Virus record (IMG/VR): IMGVR_UViG_3300035698_006715
Coordinates: 1-32,940 of that record
Length of the DNA: 32,940 nucleotides
Reading direction: 5' to 3' (one strand)
From: a virus
The position numbers and the translations under genes were made by a program. Shown here piece after piece: positions 1 through 4,892 of the stretch (positions within the stretch are counted from its first letter, which is position 1; every line of letters starts with the position of its first letter). Below the pieces are notes generated by a model. That model had not been told where the DNA came from. It searched no databases and worked only from the letters and a program-made list of their open reading frames with translations.

Positions 1-3
1 CCT

Positions 4-69
4 TTAAAATACTATTGCAATACAAACTAACATCGTTAACACTCCGATAATGCATAATCTTAAAAGCAT
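4..69 (-). CDS. Tiny single-span membrane peptide (21 aa)
   Basis: A short leftward reading frame begins at an ATG whose complement lies at 67-69 and ends with TAA at 4-6. It is preceded, six bases upstream, by a strong Shine-Dalgarno sequence (GGAGGGG). The predicted peptide is almost entirely hydrophobic after an initial MLLR, with residues 5-21 rich in I, V, L and C, so it would form one transmembrane helix. No family is recognised. Tiny membrane peptides are common in phage early regions, but nothing shows a role here. The support is the ribosome binding site plus a coherent hydrophobic product. It would be the first gene of a leftward unit running off the window. A chance frame remains possible. 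Confidence 0.45.
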   Translation of the reverse strand: MLLRLCIIGVLTMLVCIAIVF

Positions 70-93
70 GTTTGTCCCCTCCGTTCTTAAATA

Positions 94-122
94 AGCTTAC
101 CACGTTACTCCGTAGCTGTCAA
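94..122 (-). promoter_or_regulatory. Candidate leftward promoter
   Basis: Read on the minus strand, a perfect TTGACA (-35) is at 122-117, followed after 17 bp by TAAGCT (99-94), which keeps the conserved TA....T of a -10 box. It lies about 25 bp upstream of the start codon of the 21-residue peptide. Spacing and position fit a sigma70-type promoter, but the -10 is weak. Confidence 0.35.
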
Positions 123-209
123 GGAGGTAGTAGCAAAAAACGGGCCTATATTTGAGAATGGGGTTTTTGGCGTTTAAACGGCTATTGTCCTGTTTTGTGT
201 GGCATATTG

Positions 210-259
210 TGTCACATTGTATGACGTGATTTGTCACAATAGTGACGATATTTGTCACA
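210..259. promoter_or_regulatory. TGTCACA operator-like repeats
   Basis: TGTCACA occurs three times, at 210-216, 232-238 and 253-259, with spacings of 22 and 21 bp (about two helical turns). The middle copy is part of a perfect dyad, GTCAC-AATA-GTGAC, at 233-246. Helically phased copies with one full dyad are typical of repressor or activator sites. The array lies upstream of the leftward promoter candidate, so control of leftward genes is a reasonable inference. No cognate regulator is seen in the window. Confidence 0.4.
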
Positions 260-383
260 GTATGGGGTTCTATTGTCCAGTATGTTGACGGTTTAATGGA
301 GTACGGTAAGGTTACACTAACACTAAGGGTAGCAATAGCAGTAAGACAAGCTGTAATATGATAGTAGTAGTAATAGCCACAGT

Positions 384-618
384 GCAAATATCATGCCTAT
401 TGTAGTGTAGTAGCTACCCTGCAAATATCATGCCATGGGTATACTATAGCAATAAGTGTGCCACATAGTCACAGTGCAATAACTGTGCCACATAGCCACA
501 GTGCAATAACTGTGCCATGGCTACACCTGCAATAATCATGCCATGGGTATACTATAGCAATATTGGGTATACTATAGCAATAACCGTGCCACACCCCCCC
601 CATGCAACAACCATGCCA
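384..618. repeat. Iteron-like direct repeat array (about 9 units)
   Basis: A core close to GCAATAACYRTGCCA recurs with starts at about 384, 421, 449, 476, 503, 529, 557, 577 and 604, mostly 26-28 bp apart. Units 1 and 2 have GCAAATATCATGCC; unit 7 is shortened. Three units are joined to the sub-repeat GGGTATACTATAGC. The arrangement resembles replication-origin iterons or multi-site regulator arrays. No replication initiator gene is visible nearby. The repeats are too short, too variable and too closely spaced for a CRISPR array. Confidence 0.65.
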
Positions 619-889
619 GGGCTAACCCCAGGGGTTTGACATGTGCGGTATGGGAGTGACCACACCCCAAATGGCCCAACCCTATGTCAAACACATACCC
701 AACCGCTACTTACCCCAACTATAACCCCACTCCTACCCCCACCCCGCTACTCAGTTACAGTAAGACTTACCCCTACCCCTTTTTGTGGACTGTGGAATCC
801 ACTTGAGGTGCCACAAACTCCGTAGTGGCTATTGGGGGTGGGCACAAACACGGCGTTTGGGGACTGTGGGAATTTATATACTAACAGTG
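619..889. other. Gene-free C-rich stretch with an inverted repeat
   Basis: No convincing gene is present. The stretch carries runs of C on the plus strand (about 700-780). A 9-bp inverted repeat, GTTTGACAT at 634-642 and ATGTCAAAC at 684-692, is separated by 41 bp. A TATACT-like -10 motif lies at 877-882, with no good -35. Strand-biased C runs together with the neighbouring repeats suggest control or replication sequence, not decayed coding sequence. Confidence 0.4.
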
Positions 890-1102
890 TGTCTTCATAC
901 ATACAAAATGTCTACCCCCTATTCTAGTTTTTTAAAAAAAATTAGAGTAATAGGAGTATAGGGGGTAGACATTTTGTATGTATGAAGACATACGTATACC
1001 TTAATCACTTCATACATACAAAATGTCTACCCCCTATACTCCTATTACTCTACTTTTTTTTAAAAAACTAGAATAGGGGGTAGACATTTTGTATCTATGA
1101 AG
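890..1102. repeat. Nested palindrome: two inverted copies of a hairpin element
   Basis: Unit 1 (890-990) has 33-bp arms (890-922 and 958-990) that are exact reverse complements around a 35-base loop rich in A and T. Unit 2 (1008-1102) has 30-bp arms (1008-1037 and 1073-1102) with one mismatch. The centre of unit 2 is the reverse complement of the centre of unit 1, differing at one base. The whole block is therefore a palindrome built from two palindromes around a 17-bp spacer. The arm core (CTTCATAC...GTCTACCCCC) occurs four times. A further CTTCATAC at about 1130 repeats the edge of a unit. Possible roles are origin or cruciform, MITE-like element, or bidirectional transcription barrier. Confidence 0.9.
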
Positions 1103-1161
1103 ACATATATGCCTTACGCACTTCATACTTTGGCCCTAACCCCTTCTGCCCTAACAGATTA

Positions 1162-1191
1162 TGGCGAAAGGCGGGGTGATTTGAGTATAAT
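1162..1191 (+). promoter_or_regulatory. Candidate rightward promoter
   Basis: A perfect TATAAT lies at 1186-1191, 28 bp before the chosen ATG at 1220. The -35 is poor (TGGCGA at 1162-1167, 18 bp upstream). A start site near 1198 would leave a short leader containing only the ribosome binding site. The call rests mainly on the -10 and on its position just after the palindrome. Confidence 0.3.
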
Positions 1192-1219
1192 AGACCCCAA
1201 ACAGACGGAAAGGCAGTGT

Positions 1220-1690
1220 ATGAGGACGGTAGAAGAAAAAAGAGAAGCACGACGAGTGGCCCAAATAAAGTATAGGGCCACAAAGAAGGGAAAAACTGCC
1301 GTTAAGAAGTATAATTCGTCTGTCAGCCACAAAGAGGCCGTTAAAAAGTACGTTGCCTCGGACAAGTGGAAGGAACTATGTAGCAGTGTGCGCTTCAAAA
1401 AAGCCAATAAACAAGTAAAGCACATGTACTACAGACGCAATAAACGATGGTTCGACCAATGCACTTACCTTAGACGTGAATTGAAGATGCCATTCACTAT
1501 TGATGAATTTAGACGGCGTGCTGGTGGGGAAAGAATACCCTCACGGCCAATTACAGCGTCCACAAAACAATCGAGGGCCCCCAAAGTAATAAAGACTAAC
1601 ATACTACGGGCGAAAAAGGGGCTTTCCCCCATAGTAACTATGGTAGAGTACAATAGTAAGGCGACTAAAGGCACACTCTACATATCATGA
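1220..1690 (+). CDS. Basic Lys/Arg-rich hypothetical protein (156 aa)
   Basis: I do not recognise the family. The protein is strongly basic, with repeated short motifs near its N-terminus (KKGKTAVKKY and KEAVKKYVASDKW) followed by a basic helical stretch with MYYRRNKRW. That suggests nucleic acid binding. The frame is open further upstream to an ATG at 1097, but that start lies inside the palindrome. The ATG at 1220 has GGAAAGG seven bases upstream and follows a candidate -10 box, so it is preferred. The stop overlaps the start of the GIY-YIG gene by four bases (ATGA), implying translational coupling. An accessory DNA-binding partner of that nuclease is possible but not shown. Confidence 0.7.
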   Translation: MRTVEEKREARRVAQIKYRATKKGKTAVKKYNSSVSHKEAVKKYVASDKWKELCSSVRFKKANKQVKHMYYRRNKRWFDQCTYLRRELKMPFTIDEFRRRAGGERIPSRPITASTKQSRAPKVIKTNILRAKKGLSPIVTMVEYNSKATKGTLYIS

Positions 1691-2151
1691 AAATTAACAC
1701 AACAAAGTTCATAGACATATACGAGACACTGACTGCATGTTGGATGAAGAAAGACCCTGTTCTGGGTAAAGCCTACACATTAGAGGAAACGCCACGAGTG
1801 GCGAGTATCTACTTCCTCTGTGATGCGGGAGAAAACATTCTCTACATCGGTCAAAGTAAGAATATTGGAGTACGTGCTGCACAACATCACTCTAACGCCA
1901 AAATGCGATCAAAAATAGAGGACAGGTGGGTAAAGACCTACTGGGTACAGCCTTGTGTAAACGACGAGTTCATCCGCTTAAGGTGGGAAGCCGTCTTTAT
2001 ACTCCTCTGCAATCCAGAAGTCAACGCCGCATTAGCCCTCAGAAAGCGTAAAGTTGGTTCGGGGTGGTCTGCTATCCAATTCTCCAATAGGAAGGTACAC
2101 AGATACAAGAAGGTAAAGCGGCCTTCTGATCCTAAGATACTGAGATACTAA
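1687..2151 (+). CDS. GIY-YIG family nuclease (154 aa)
   Basis: GIY-YIG enzymes are single-domain endonucleases that cut DNA through a conserved Tyr, Arg and Glu. The signature is visible: SIYFL at residues 40-44 (the GIY strand), LYIGQS at 52-57 (the YIG strand), the catalytic-type Arg at 63 in VRAAQHH, and a candidate metal-binding Glu at 101 in RLRWEAVF, followed by the CNPEVN segment at 108-113. No extra DNA-binding module is evident, so it is close to a bare catalytic domain with a roughly 37-residue N-terminal extension. It overlaps the upstream gene by ATGA. Free-standing phage GIY-YIG proteins may be homing endonucleases or host-DNA-degrading nucleases; the sequence alone does not decide. 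Confidence 0.85.
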   Translation: MKINTTKFIDIYETLTACWMKKDPVLGKAYTLEETPRVASIYFLCDAGENILYIGQSKNIGVRAAQHHSNAKMRSKIEDRWVKTYWVQPCVNDEFIRLRWEAVFILLCNPEVNAALALRKRKVGSGWSAIQFSNRKVHRYKKVKRPSDPKILRY

Positions 2152-2152
2152 T

Positions 2153-2221
2153 ACTGGGGTGAACTACACAGTTATTTCTGATTGTATAGGTTGTGGGGGA
2201 AACTCCACCGCCCTGGTGCCA
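2153..2221 (+). pseudogene. Degenerate tRNA-like element with CCA end
   Basis: ACTGGGG (2153-2159) can pair with CCCTGGT (2211-2217) over seven positions, two of them G-U, and is followed by GCCA (2218-2221). AACT-ACAC-AGTT (2162-2173) forms a D-arm-like hairpin. GTGGG (2193-2197) can pair with TCCAC (2204-2208). The centre contains TTCTGAT, like a Gln(CUG) anticodon loop, but no sound anticodon stem forms. The element is only 69 bases. It ends two bases before the next tRNA-like sequence. It is probably a decayed tRNA; chance cannot be excluded. Confidence 0.22.
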
Positions 2222-2223
2222 AT

Positions 2224-2297
2224 GGCCCCCTCGTCTAATGCGAAGATACCAGGCTTTATACCTGGAGATGTTGGGTCTAAACCACCTGGGGTCACCA
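2224..2297 (+). tRNA. Degenerate tRNA-Glu-like gene with anticodon UUA
   Basis: This 74-base element folds as a cloverleaf. The acceptor GGCCCCC (2224-2230) pairs with TGGGGTC (2287-2293), with one G-U and a C-U mismatch at the seventh pair; ACCA follows. The D stem is GTCT/AGAT. The anticodon stem CCAGG/CCTGG is perfect around the loop CTTTATA, giving anticodon UUA, which would read the stop codon UAA. The T stem GTTGG/CCACC has one mismatch and the T loop GTCTAAA is atypical. The body (TCGTCTA in the D arm, loop starting CTTT) resembles tRNA-Glu (UUC). It is either an ochre-suppressor-like tRNA or a decaying tRNA-Glu. Several weakened conserved positions favour decay. Confidence 0.45.
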
Positions 2298-2353
2298 TAA
2301 AAATAACCAGAGGGAAGCGAATAAATGGGCTTGATCACCCGATGCGCATCCTC

Positions 2354-2400
2354 GTGAGGGGGTGGTGTAACGGCAACACATCTCTCCCTCCAAATTTAAC
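2354..2400 (+). other. Possible 5' tRNA fragment
   Basis: GTGT-AACGGCA-ACAC (about 2364-2379) looks like a tRNA D arm. CTCCAAA (about 2387-2393) matches a typical tRNA-Trp (CCA) anticodon loop. The expected 3' anticodon strand, T arm and acceptor are absent, because the intact tRNA-Tyr begins at 2407. A stem GAGGG/CCCTC can also enclose the region. I read it as a tRNA 5' remnant with low certainty. Confidence 0.2.
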
Positions 2401-2406
2401 AACAAT

Positions 2407-2492
2407 GGGTAGATATCCAAGCGGCCAAAGGATGTGGGTTGTAACCCCCCGGCATAACTGCTTCAGAGGTTCGAATCCTCTTCTACCCACCA
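2407..2492 (+). tRNA. tRNA-Tyr (anticodon GUA)
   Basis: An 86-base class II tRNA with encoded CCA. The acceptor GGGTAGA pairs perfectly with TCTACCC. The D arm carries AAGCGGCCAAA exactly as in bacterial tRNA-Tyr. The anticodon loop TTGTAAC gives GUA. The long variable arm (about GGCATAACTGCTTC) is expected for bacterial Tyr. The T arm AGAGG-TTCGAAT-CCTCT is perfect. The anticodon stem GTGGG/CCCCC has one mismatch. The gene lies directly upstream of the small basic protein gene and on the same strand, so it is probably cut from the same transcript. Confidence 0.94.
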
Positions 2493-2509
2493 ACAAAAAG
2501 GAAAGAAAC

Positions 2510-2761
2510 ATGGCAAAAAAGAGAAAATCACCAAGTAAACGAGTAGGGGAGTTATCACGGATACGGGCTGGCTTCAGCGGCGTACCAGGGGTCAACTCCA
2601 ATTTCAAAAAAAAGGCAGTCCCTAAAAAGGCAGTCCCTAAAAAGGCAGTCCCAAAGAAAGCGTCACCAAAAAAGGCTTCTCCCAAGTCAAAAGGTGCTTT
2701 AAGTAATTTTGGCAGAGATTATAAAAAAGGTCTCAAGTCAATAGGAAAATGGTTTAGGTAA
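2510..2761 (+). CDS. Small Lys-rich protein with KKAVP repeats (83 aa)
   Basis: The start ATG at 2510 has AAGGAAAG just upstream, and the frame begins only 17 bases after the tRNA-Tyr CCA. The open frame extends further upstream through the tRNA, which is not coding. The protein is very basic: MAKKRKSPSKR at the N-terminus, then five pentads KKAVP, KKAVP, KKAVP, KKASP, KKASP (residues 34-58), then a basic C-terminus ending KSIGKWFR. Lys-Pro-Ala repeats recall histone H1 tails and some bacterial nucleoid proteins, so DNA or RNA binding is likely. Condensing phage DNA or riding in the head would fit, but no homologue is recognised. Confidence 0.75.
   Translation: MAKKRKSPSKRVGELSRIRAGFSGVPGVNSNFKKKAVPKKAVPKKAVPKKASPKKASPKSKGALSNFGRDYKKGLKSIGKWFR
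2609..2683 (+). repeat. Five tandem 15-bp coding repeats
   Basis: Units start at 2609, 2624, 2639, 2654 and 2669. The first three are nearly identical (AAAAAGGCAGTCCCT) and the last two have diverged to Ala-Ser-Pro codons. The near-identity of the first three at DNA level suggests recent slippage expansion. Confidence 0.9.
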
Positions 2762-2770
2762 GGGAGAAGC

Positions 2771-3079
2771 ATGTCAACTGTAAGAACTCACGCCAGTGGC
2801 GCAACATTCATCATAATGGATACAGGTACAAACTGTAGTATGTTATGTGCCAGGGCATTTTCGACGGAATTTCGTAGAGAGGCTCTGTACACAACCCCCA
2901 GTGCAGGATATTTTCTACTTTTAAGTAGTGTTAAAGGGTCAGACGGTACGTATGTAAATTTTGATCTGAATCCTTTGAAGACTAAAGAGGCTAAGACGTG
3001 GCTTATAGCTAACTACGGAACGTATAGTTTGGCGGCACCGTTAAAAACTGATGGTATATGGAGCTATGCTACAGCGTAG
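2771..3079 (+). CDS. Hypothetical protein, paralogue of the 3655-4047 product (102 aa)
   Basis: The ATG at 2771 follows AAGGGAGAAGC, a good ribosome binding site nine bases after the previous stop. The family is not recognised. The C-terminal half aligns by eye with the 130-residue protein encoded at 3655: EFRREALYTT against EPRREELWKT, NPLKTKEAKTWL against TPLTSTEAMAWL, and the endings DGIWSYATA against DDVWEWAYR. The two therefore look like diverged copies. The N-terminal half (TFIIMDTGTNCSML) differs. Both are acidic-neutral, small and in the AT-richer block before the terminase. Position suggests minor virion or accessory proteins; nothing proves it. Confidence 0.75.
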   Translation: MSTVRTHASGATFIIMDTGTNCSMLCARAFSTEFRREALYTTPSAGYFLLLSSVKGSDGTYVNFDLNPLKTKEAKTWLIANYGTYSLAAPLKTDGIWSYATA

Positions 3080-3087
3080 GGGGAAAT

Positions 3088-3459
3088 ATGAATTTGGCGT
3101 ATAGTATGTGTAATGCAATTTGTAATGCTTTTGTTGATTTGTTGGATTCTGGGAACATCTTGTTCCACAATACTGCTCATTCAAGTATAGGAGTATGTCC
3201 AATGAATGCAGCGGCGTATAGCTCAGCAGTGACTGGTGTAGCCACAATGGCTGTGTCTCCTGCTGTAACAGACGCAACCACTATGGCTGGGACTGTTGAA
3301 CATGCACACCTTCAGGATGCTAATGATGCTCTTTTAGCTAAAATGACGTGTGGTGTAGACTCTGAAGAGTTTGTTTTTTCTTCTTTAACTTTTGCATTAA
3401 ATGACACTATAACAATTACAGCGTGTACTGTTACTTGGGCAGGGGCTGTTATAACGTAG
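3088..3459 (+). CDS. Small Ala/Thr-rich probable structural protein (123 aa)
   Basis: The start ATG at 3088 has TAGGGGGA a few bases upstream and lies eight bases after the previous stop. Residues 1-30 are hydrophobic-helical (NLAYSMCNAICNAFVDLL). The middle is Ala/Thr/Ser-rich (AAAYSSAVTGVATMAV) and the C-terminus is beta-like (FVFSSLTFALNDTITITACTVTWAG). The ending resembles a group of small phage proteins that finish with alternating Thr/Ser strands and are often found near structural genes. That resemblance is from memory and weak. A minor virion or decoration role is plausible. Confidence 0.65.
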   Translation: MNLAYSMCNAICNAFVDLLDSGNILFHNTAHSSIGVCPMNAAAYSSAVTGVATMAVSPAVTDATTMAGTVEHAHLQDANDALLAKMTCGVDSEEFVFSSLTFALNDTITITACTVTWAGAVIT

Positions 3460-3467
3460 GAGGAAGC

Positions 3468-3650
3468 ATGGGACTTAGACGAAGAACTCTTGTATTGGTT
3501 AAAACCAAAGATGGTAAAGTTAAGGTTGATCTACCAGACGGTAGGACGGTGTGTCTCGAAGAGAAAGACGCAATTCAGATTATCGCTGAGAGATACGCTA
3601 AGAAAAATTATATCAGCCTGCACGAGGCTAAAAAGCAGTTGGGAGTGTGA
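3468..3650 (+). CDS. Small basic hypothetical protein (60 aa)
   Basis: The ATG at 3468 has an excellent TAGGAGGAAG ribosome binding site and follows the previous stop by eight bases. The protein opens MGLRRRTLVLVKTKDGKVKV, then a short beta hairpin (DLPDGRTVCLEEKDA) and a helix (IQIIAERYAKKNYISLHEA). It is compact and basic, like a small nucleic-acid-binding or adaptor protein, but no family is recognised. The stop TGA lies four bases before the next start. Confidence 0.75.
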   Translation: MGLRRRTLVLVKTKDGKVKVDLPDGRTVCLEEKDAIQIIAERYAKKNYISLHEAKKQLGV

Positions 3651-3654
3651 TGAT

Positions 3655-4047
3655 ATGGCAGAGACAATAGAAGGAGTAGGTACGTTAGTGGGAGTAGCCC
3701 CTACCATAGCCCCTACGGGCATTGTTGGAAGTTCAGATAATGAGGGGTACATCTCTGTATTGGCGGATGCTGATAATGAATTTTTGATTTATGATGTAGA
3801 TGCTGCTACAAGGCTGAAGCATTATAACTACACAGCAGAGCCTCGCAGAGAAGAGTTGTGGAAAACTAATAACGGTAGATATTTTACACGAATTTCTAAA
3901 GAACAGCTATTAACTTCTTGGATCAATTTCGTGATAACACCTTTAACATCCACAGAAGCTATGGCGTGGTTATTGGACAAAGCAGGCTCAACTGACCTTG
4001 TATCTCACTTGAGAGATGATGATGTGTGGGAATGGGCATACAGATAA
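3655..4047 (+). CDS. Hypothetical protein, paralogue of the 2771-3079 product (130 aa)
   Basis: The open frame extends upstream to 3490, overlapping the previous gene, but the ATG at 3655 has GGGAG about nine bases upstream and fits the packed layout. The N-terminus is Gly/Thr/Pro-rich (EGVGTLVGVAPTIAPTG), then a mixed alpha/beta part. From residue about 63 (EPRREELWKT) to the end it aligns with the 102-residue protein at 2771. The last codons, VWEWAYR-stop, lie in a DNA segment that is repeated about 72 bp downstream, where it encodes VWEWVYS-stop. Function unknown. Confidence 0.72.
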   Translation: MAETIEGVGTLVGVAPTIAPTGIVGSSDNEGYISVLADADNEFLIYDVDAATRLKHYNYTAEPRREELWKTNNGRYFTRISKEQLLTSWINFVITPLTSTEAMAWLLDKAGSTDLVSHLRDDDVWEWAYR

Positions 4048-4154
4048 GCCTACAGTCCCGTATAAGGGATATGGAAGAACATTTAAGAGCGGGGGTGTGG
4101 GAATGGGTGTACTCATAAGTTTGCAAGCACGTATACGGGACATGGAAGAGCATG
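4024..4154 (+). repeat. Imperfect tandem duplication at the gene junction
   Basis: Copy 1 (about 4024-4082) and copy 2 (about 4096-4154) both begin GTGTGGGAATGGG and end with a RIRDMEEH-coding segment; they differ at scattered bases. Each copy encodes the same pair of things: a VWEW.Y.-stop ending in one frame and an overlapping MG..ISLQ.RIRDMEEH beginning in another. The duplication explains the small 28-codon frame and the start of the HNH gene. Confidence 0.8.
4032..4118 (+). CDS. Tiny overlapping ORF in the duplication (28 aa)
   Basis: An ATG at 4032, 16 bases inside the end of the upstream gene, opens a 28-codon frame starting MGIQISLQSRIRDMEEH and ending AGVWEWVYS. Its start matches the start of the HNH protein and its end matches the end of the upstream 130-residue protein. 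It is therefore a hybrid created by the local duplication. The upstream context GTGTGGGA is the same as that before the HNH start, and only a weak ribosome binding site is present. It may be translated by coupling or may be a by-product of the rearrangement. Confidence 0.35.
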   Translation: MGIQISLQSRIRDMEEHLRAGVWEWVYS

Positions 4155-4411
4155 ACCTTGGATATGAACACTGTGTATTTGTGAGGGATGACTTTACATG
4201 CCGTGTATGTGGTGTTAAAGAAGAGAATTTAGAAGTACACCACACAAAACCATTTGCATTGATTATTGTGGCCCTGTTGGAGAAACATCCTAACTCTAAG
4301 GTAAGTAAAGAGTTTAAAGAGACACTGGAGTTTGAGGCGTTTTCAAATAAAGATAATATGCTTACTGTATGTAAAGCATGCCATAGGAGTATACATGGCA
4401 GCAAAGCGTAA
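4103..4411 (+). CDS. HNH endonuclease (102 aa)
   Basis: HNH proteins cut DNA through a beta-beta-alpha metal site. The motif is complete: CRVC (Cys33 and Cys36), LEVHH (His46-His47), Asn85 in NKDN, and CKACH with Cys90, Cys93 and His94, then His98. The four Cys form the expected zinc site. Upstream in-frame codons reach 4016, but the ATG at 4103 matches the duplicated MG..ISLQ start and overlaps the tiny ORF. Its stop overlaps the terminase small subunit start by 17 bases. HNH proteins next to terminase genes take part in genome packaging in HK97-like phages, so a packaging role is likely. A homing nuclease is the alternative. Confidence 0.88.
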   Translation: MGVLISLQARIRDMEEHDLGYEHCVFVRDDFTCRVCGVKEENLEVHHTKPFALIIVALLEKHPNSKVSKEFKETLEFEAFSNKDNMLTVCKACHRSIHGSKA

Positions 4412-4892
4412 GTCAGATGTATGGAAAACTGTCCAGGAAAGGGCCTTGGCGGTAAGTGGGCATGATGTCGCCAACTTCCGTTGGGACCCTGTGGACTTGA
4501 AAATTGCCCAGGCCATGTTGGCAGGTGCCAATGACGTATTGAGTTTAGTTACAGAAACAAACATTACCAAGACACAGATCCGTCACCGCCTCCTCGATCC
4601 AGTGAGAGCAGCGTGGATATCCCAGCAGCTTGAAAAGTGTGTGGGGGATAGATTGGGCCAGGTTATGGCGGCGGTGTATAATAGAGCCGTCAGGAGTGGG
4701 GACCCACAAGCGGCGGCCCTCTTACTGAAACAATATGGTAAGTTTGCTCCTGAGCAGAAGGAAGTACATCACAAACACTCGATGGACCTCTCCAACATAA
4801 CAGACGACCAATTAAAACAACTCATAGACCAAAAGGAACGTAACCTCAACATTAAGACCGCTGAGTTCATAGTAAAGGACGAAGATGGATAG
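4395..4892 (+). CDS. terS: Probable terminase small subunit (165 aa)
   Basis: The small terminase recognises phage DNA and loads the large subunit for packaging. The identification rests mainly on position, immediately before and overlapping the large subunit gene, and on size. The protein is helical with a plausible helix-turn-helix in the middle (NDVLSLVTETNITKTQIRHRLLDP), a second helical segment with repeated Ala/Val, and an acidic-basic C-terminal tail (LSNITDDQLKQLIDQKER). ATG 4395 has AGGAG six bases upstream; an earlier in-frame ATG (4332) lies deep in the HNH gene. The stop overlaps the next ATG by eight bases. Confidence 0.75.
   Translation: MAAKRKSDVWKTVQERALAVSGHDVANFRWDPVDLKIAQAMLAGANDVLSLVTETNITKTQIRHRLLDPVRAAWISQQLEKCVGDRLGQVMAAVYNRAVRSGDPQAAALLLKQYGKFAPEQKEVHHKHSMDLSNITDDQLKQLIDQKERNLNIKTAEFIVKDEDG

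Noticed and set aside
97-387. Minus-strand open frame of 96 codons
   Set aside because: Low-complexity start (YYYYYH), no ribosome site, and it lies across operator and repeat DNA.
384-618. Short CRISPR array
   Set aside because: Repeats are imperfect, about 15 bp, with only 5-20 bp between, and the between-sequences also repeat.
636-664. TTGACA as a rightward -35 box
   Set aside because: No -10 at 16-18 bp; the motif is part of the inverted repeat GTTTGACAT/ATGTCAAAC.
643-825. Plus-strand open frame of 60 codons
   Set aside because: Pro/Thr-rich translation of C-runs with no ribosome binding site; composition artefact.
890-1102. Ordinary intrinsic terminator pair
   Set aside because: Arms are over 30 bp with the A/T run inside the loop and not after the stem, unlike standard terminators, although a transcription barrier is not excluded.
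1097-1219. Upstream ATG for the basic protein
   Set aside because: It lies within the palindrome, lacks a good ribosome site and predicts an N-terminus of unlike composition; ATG 1220 is better supported.
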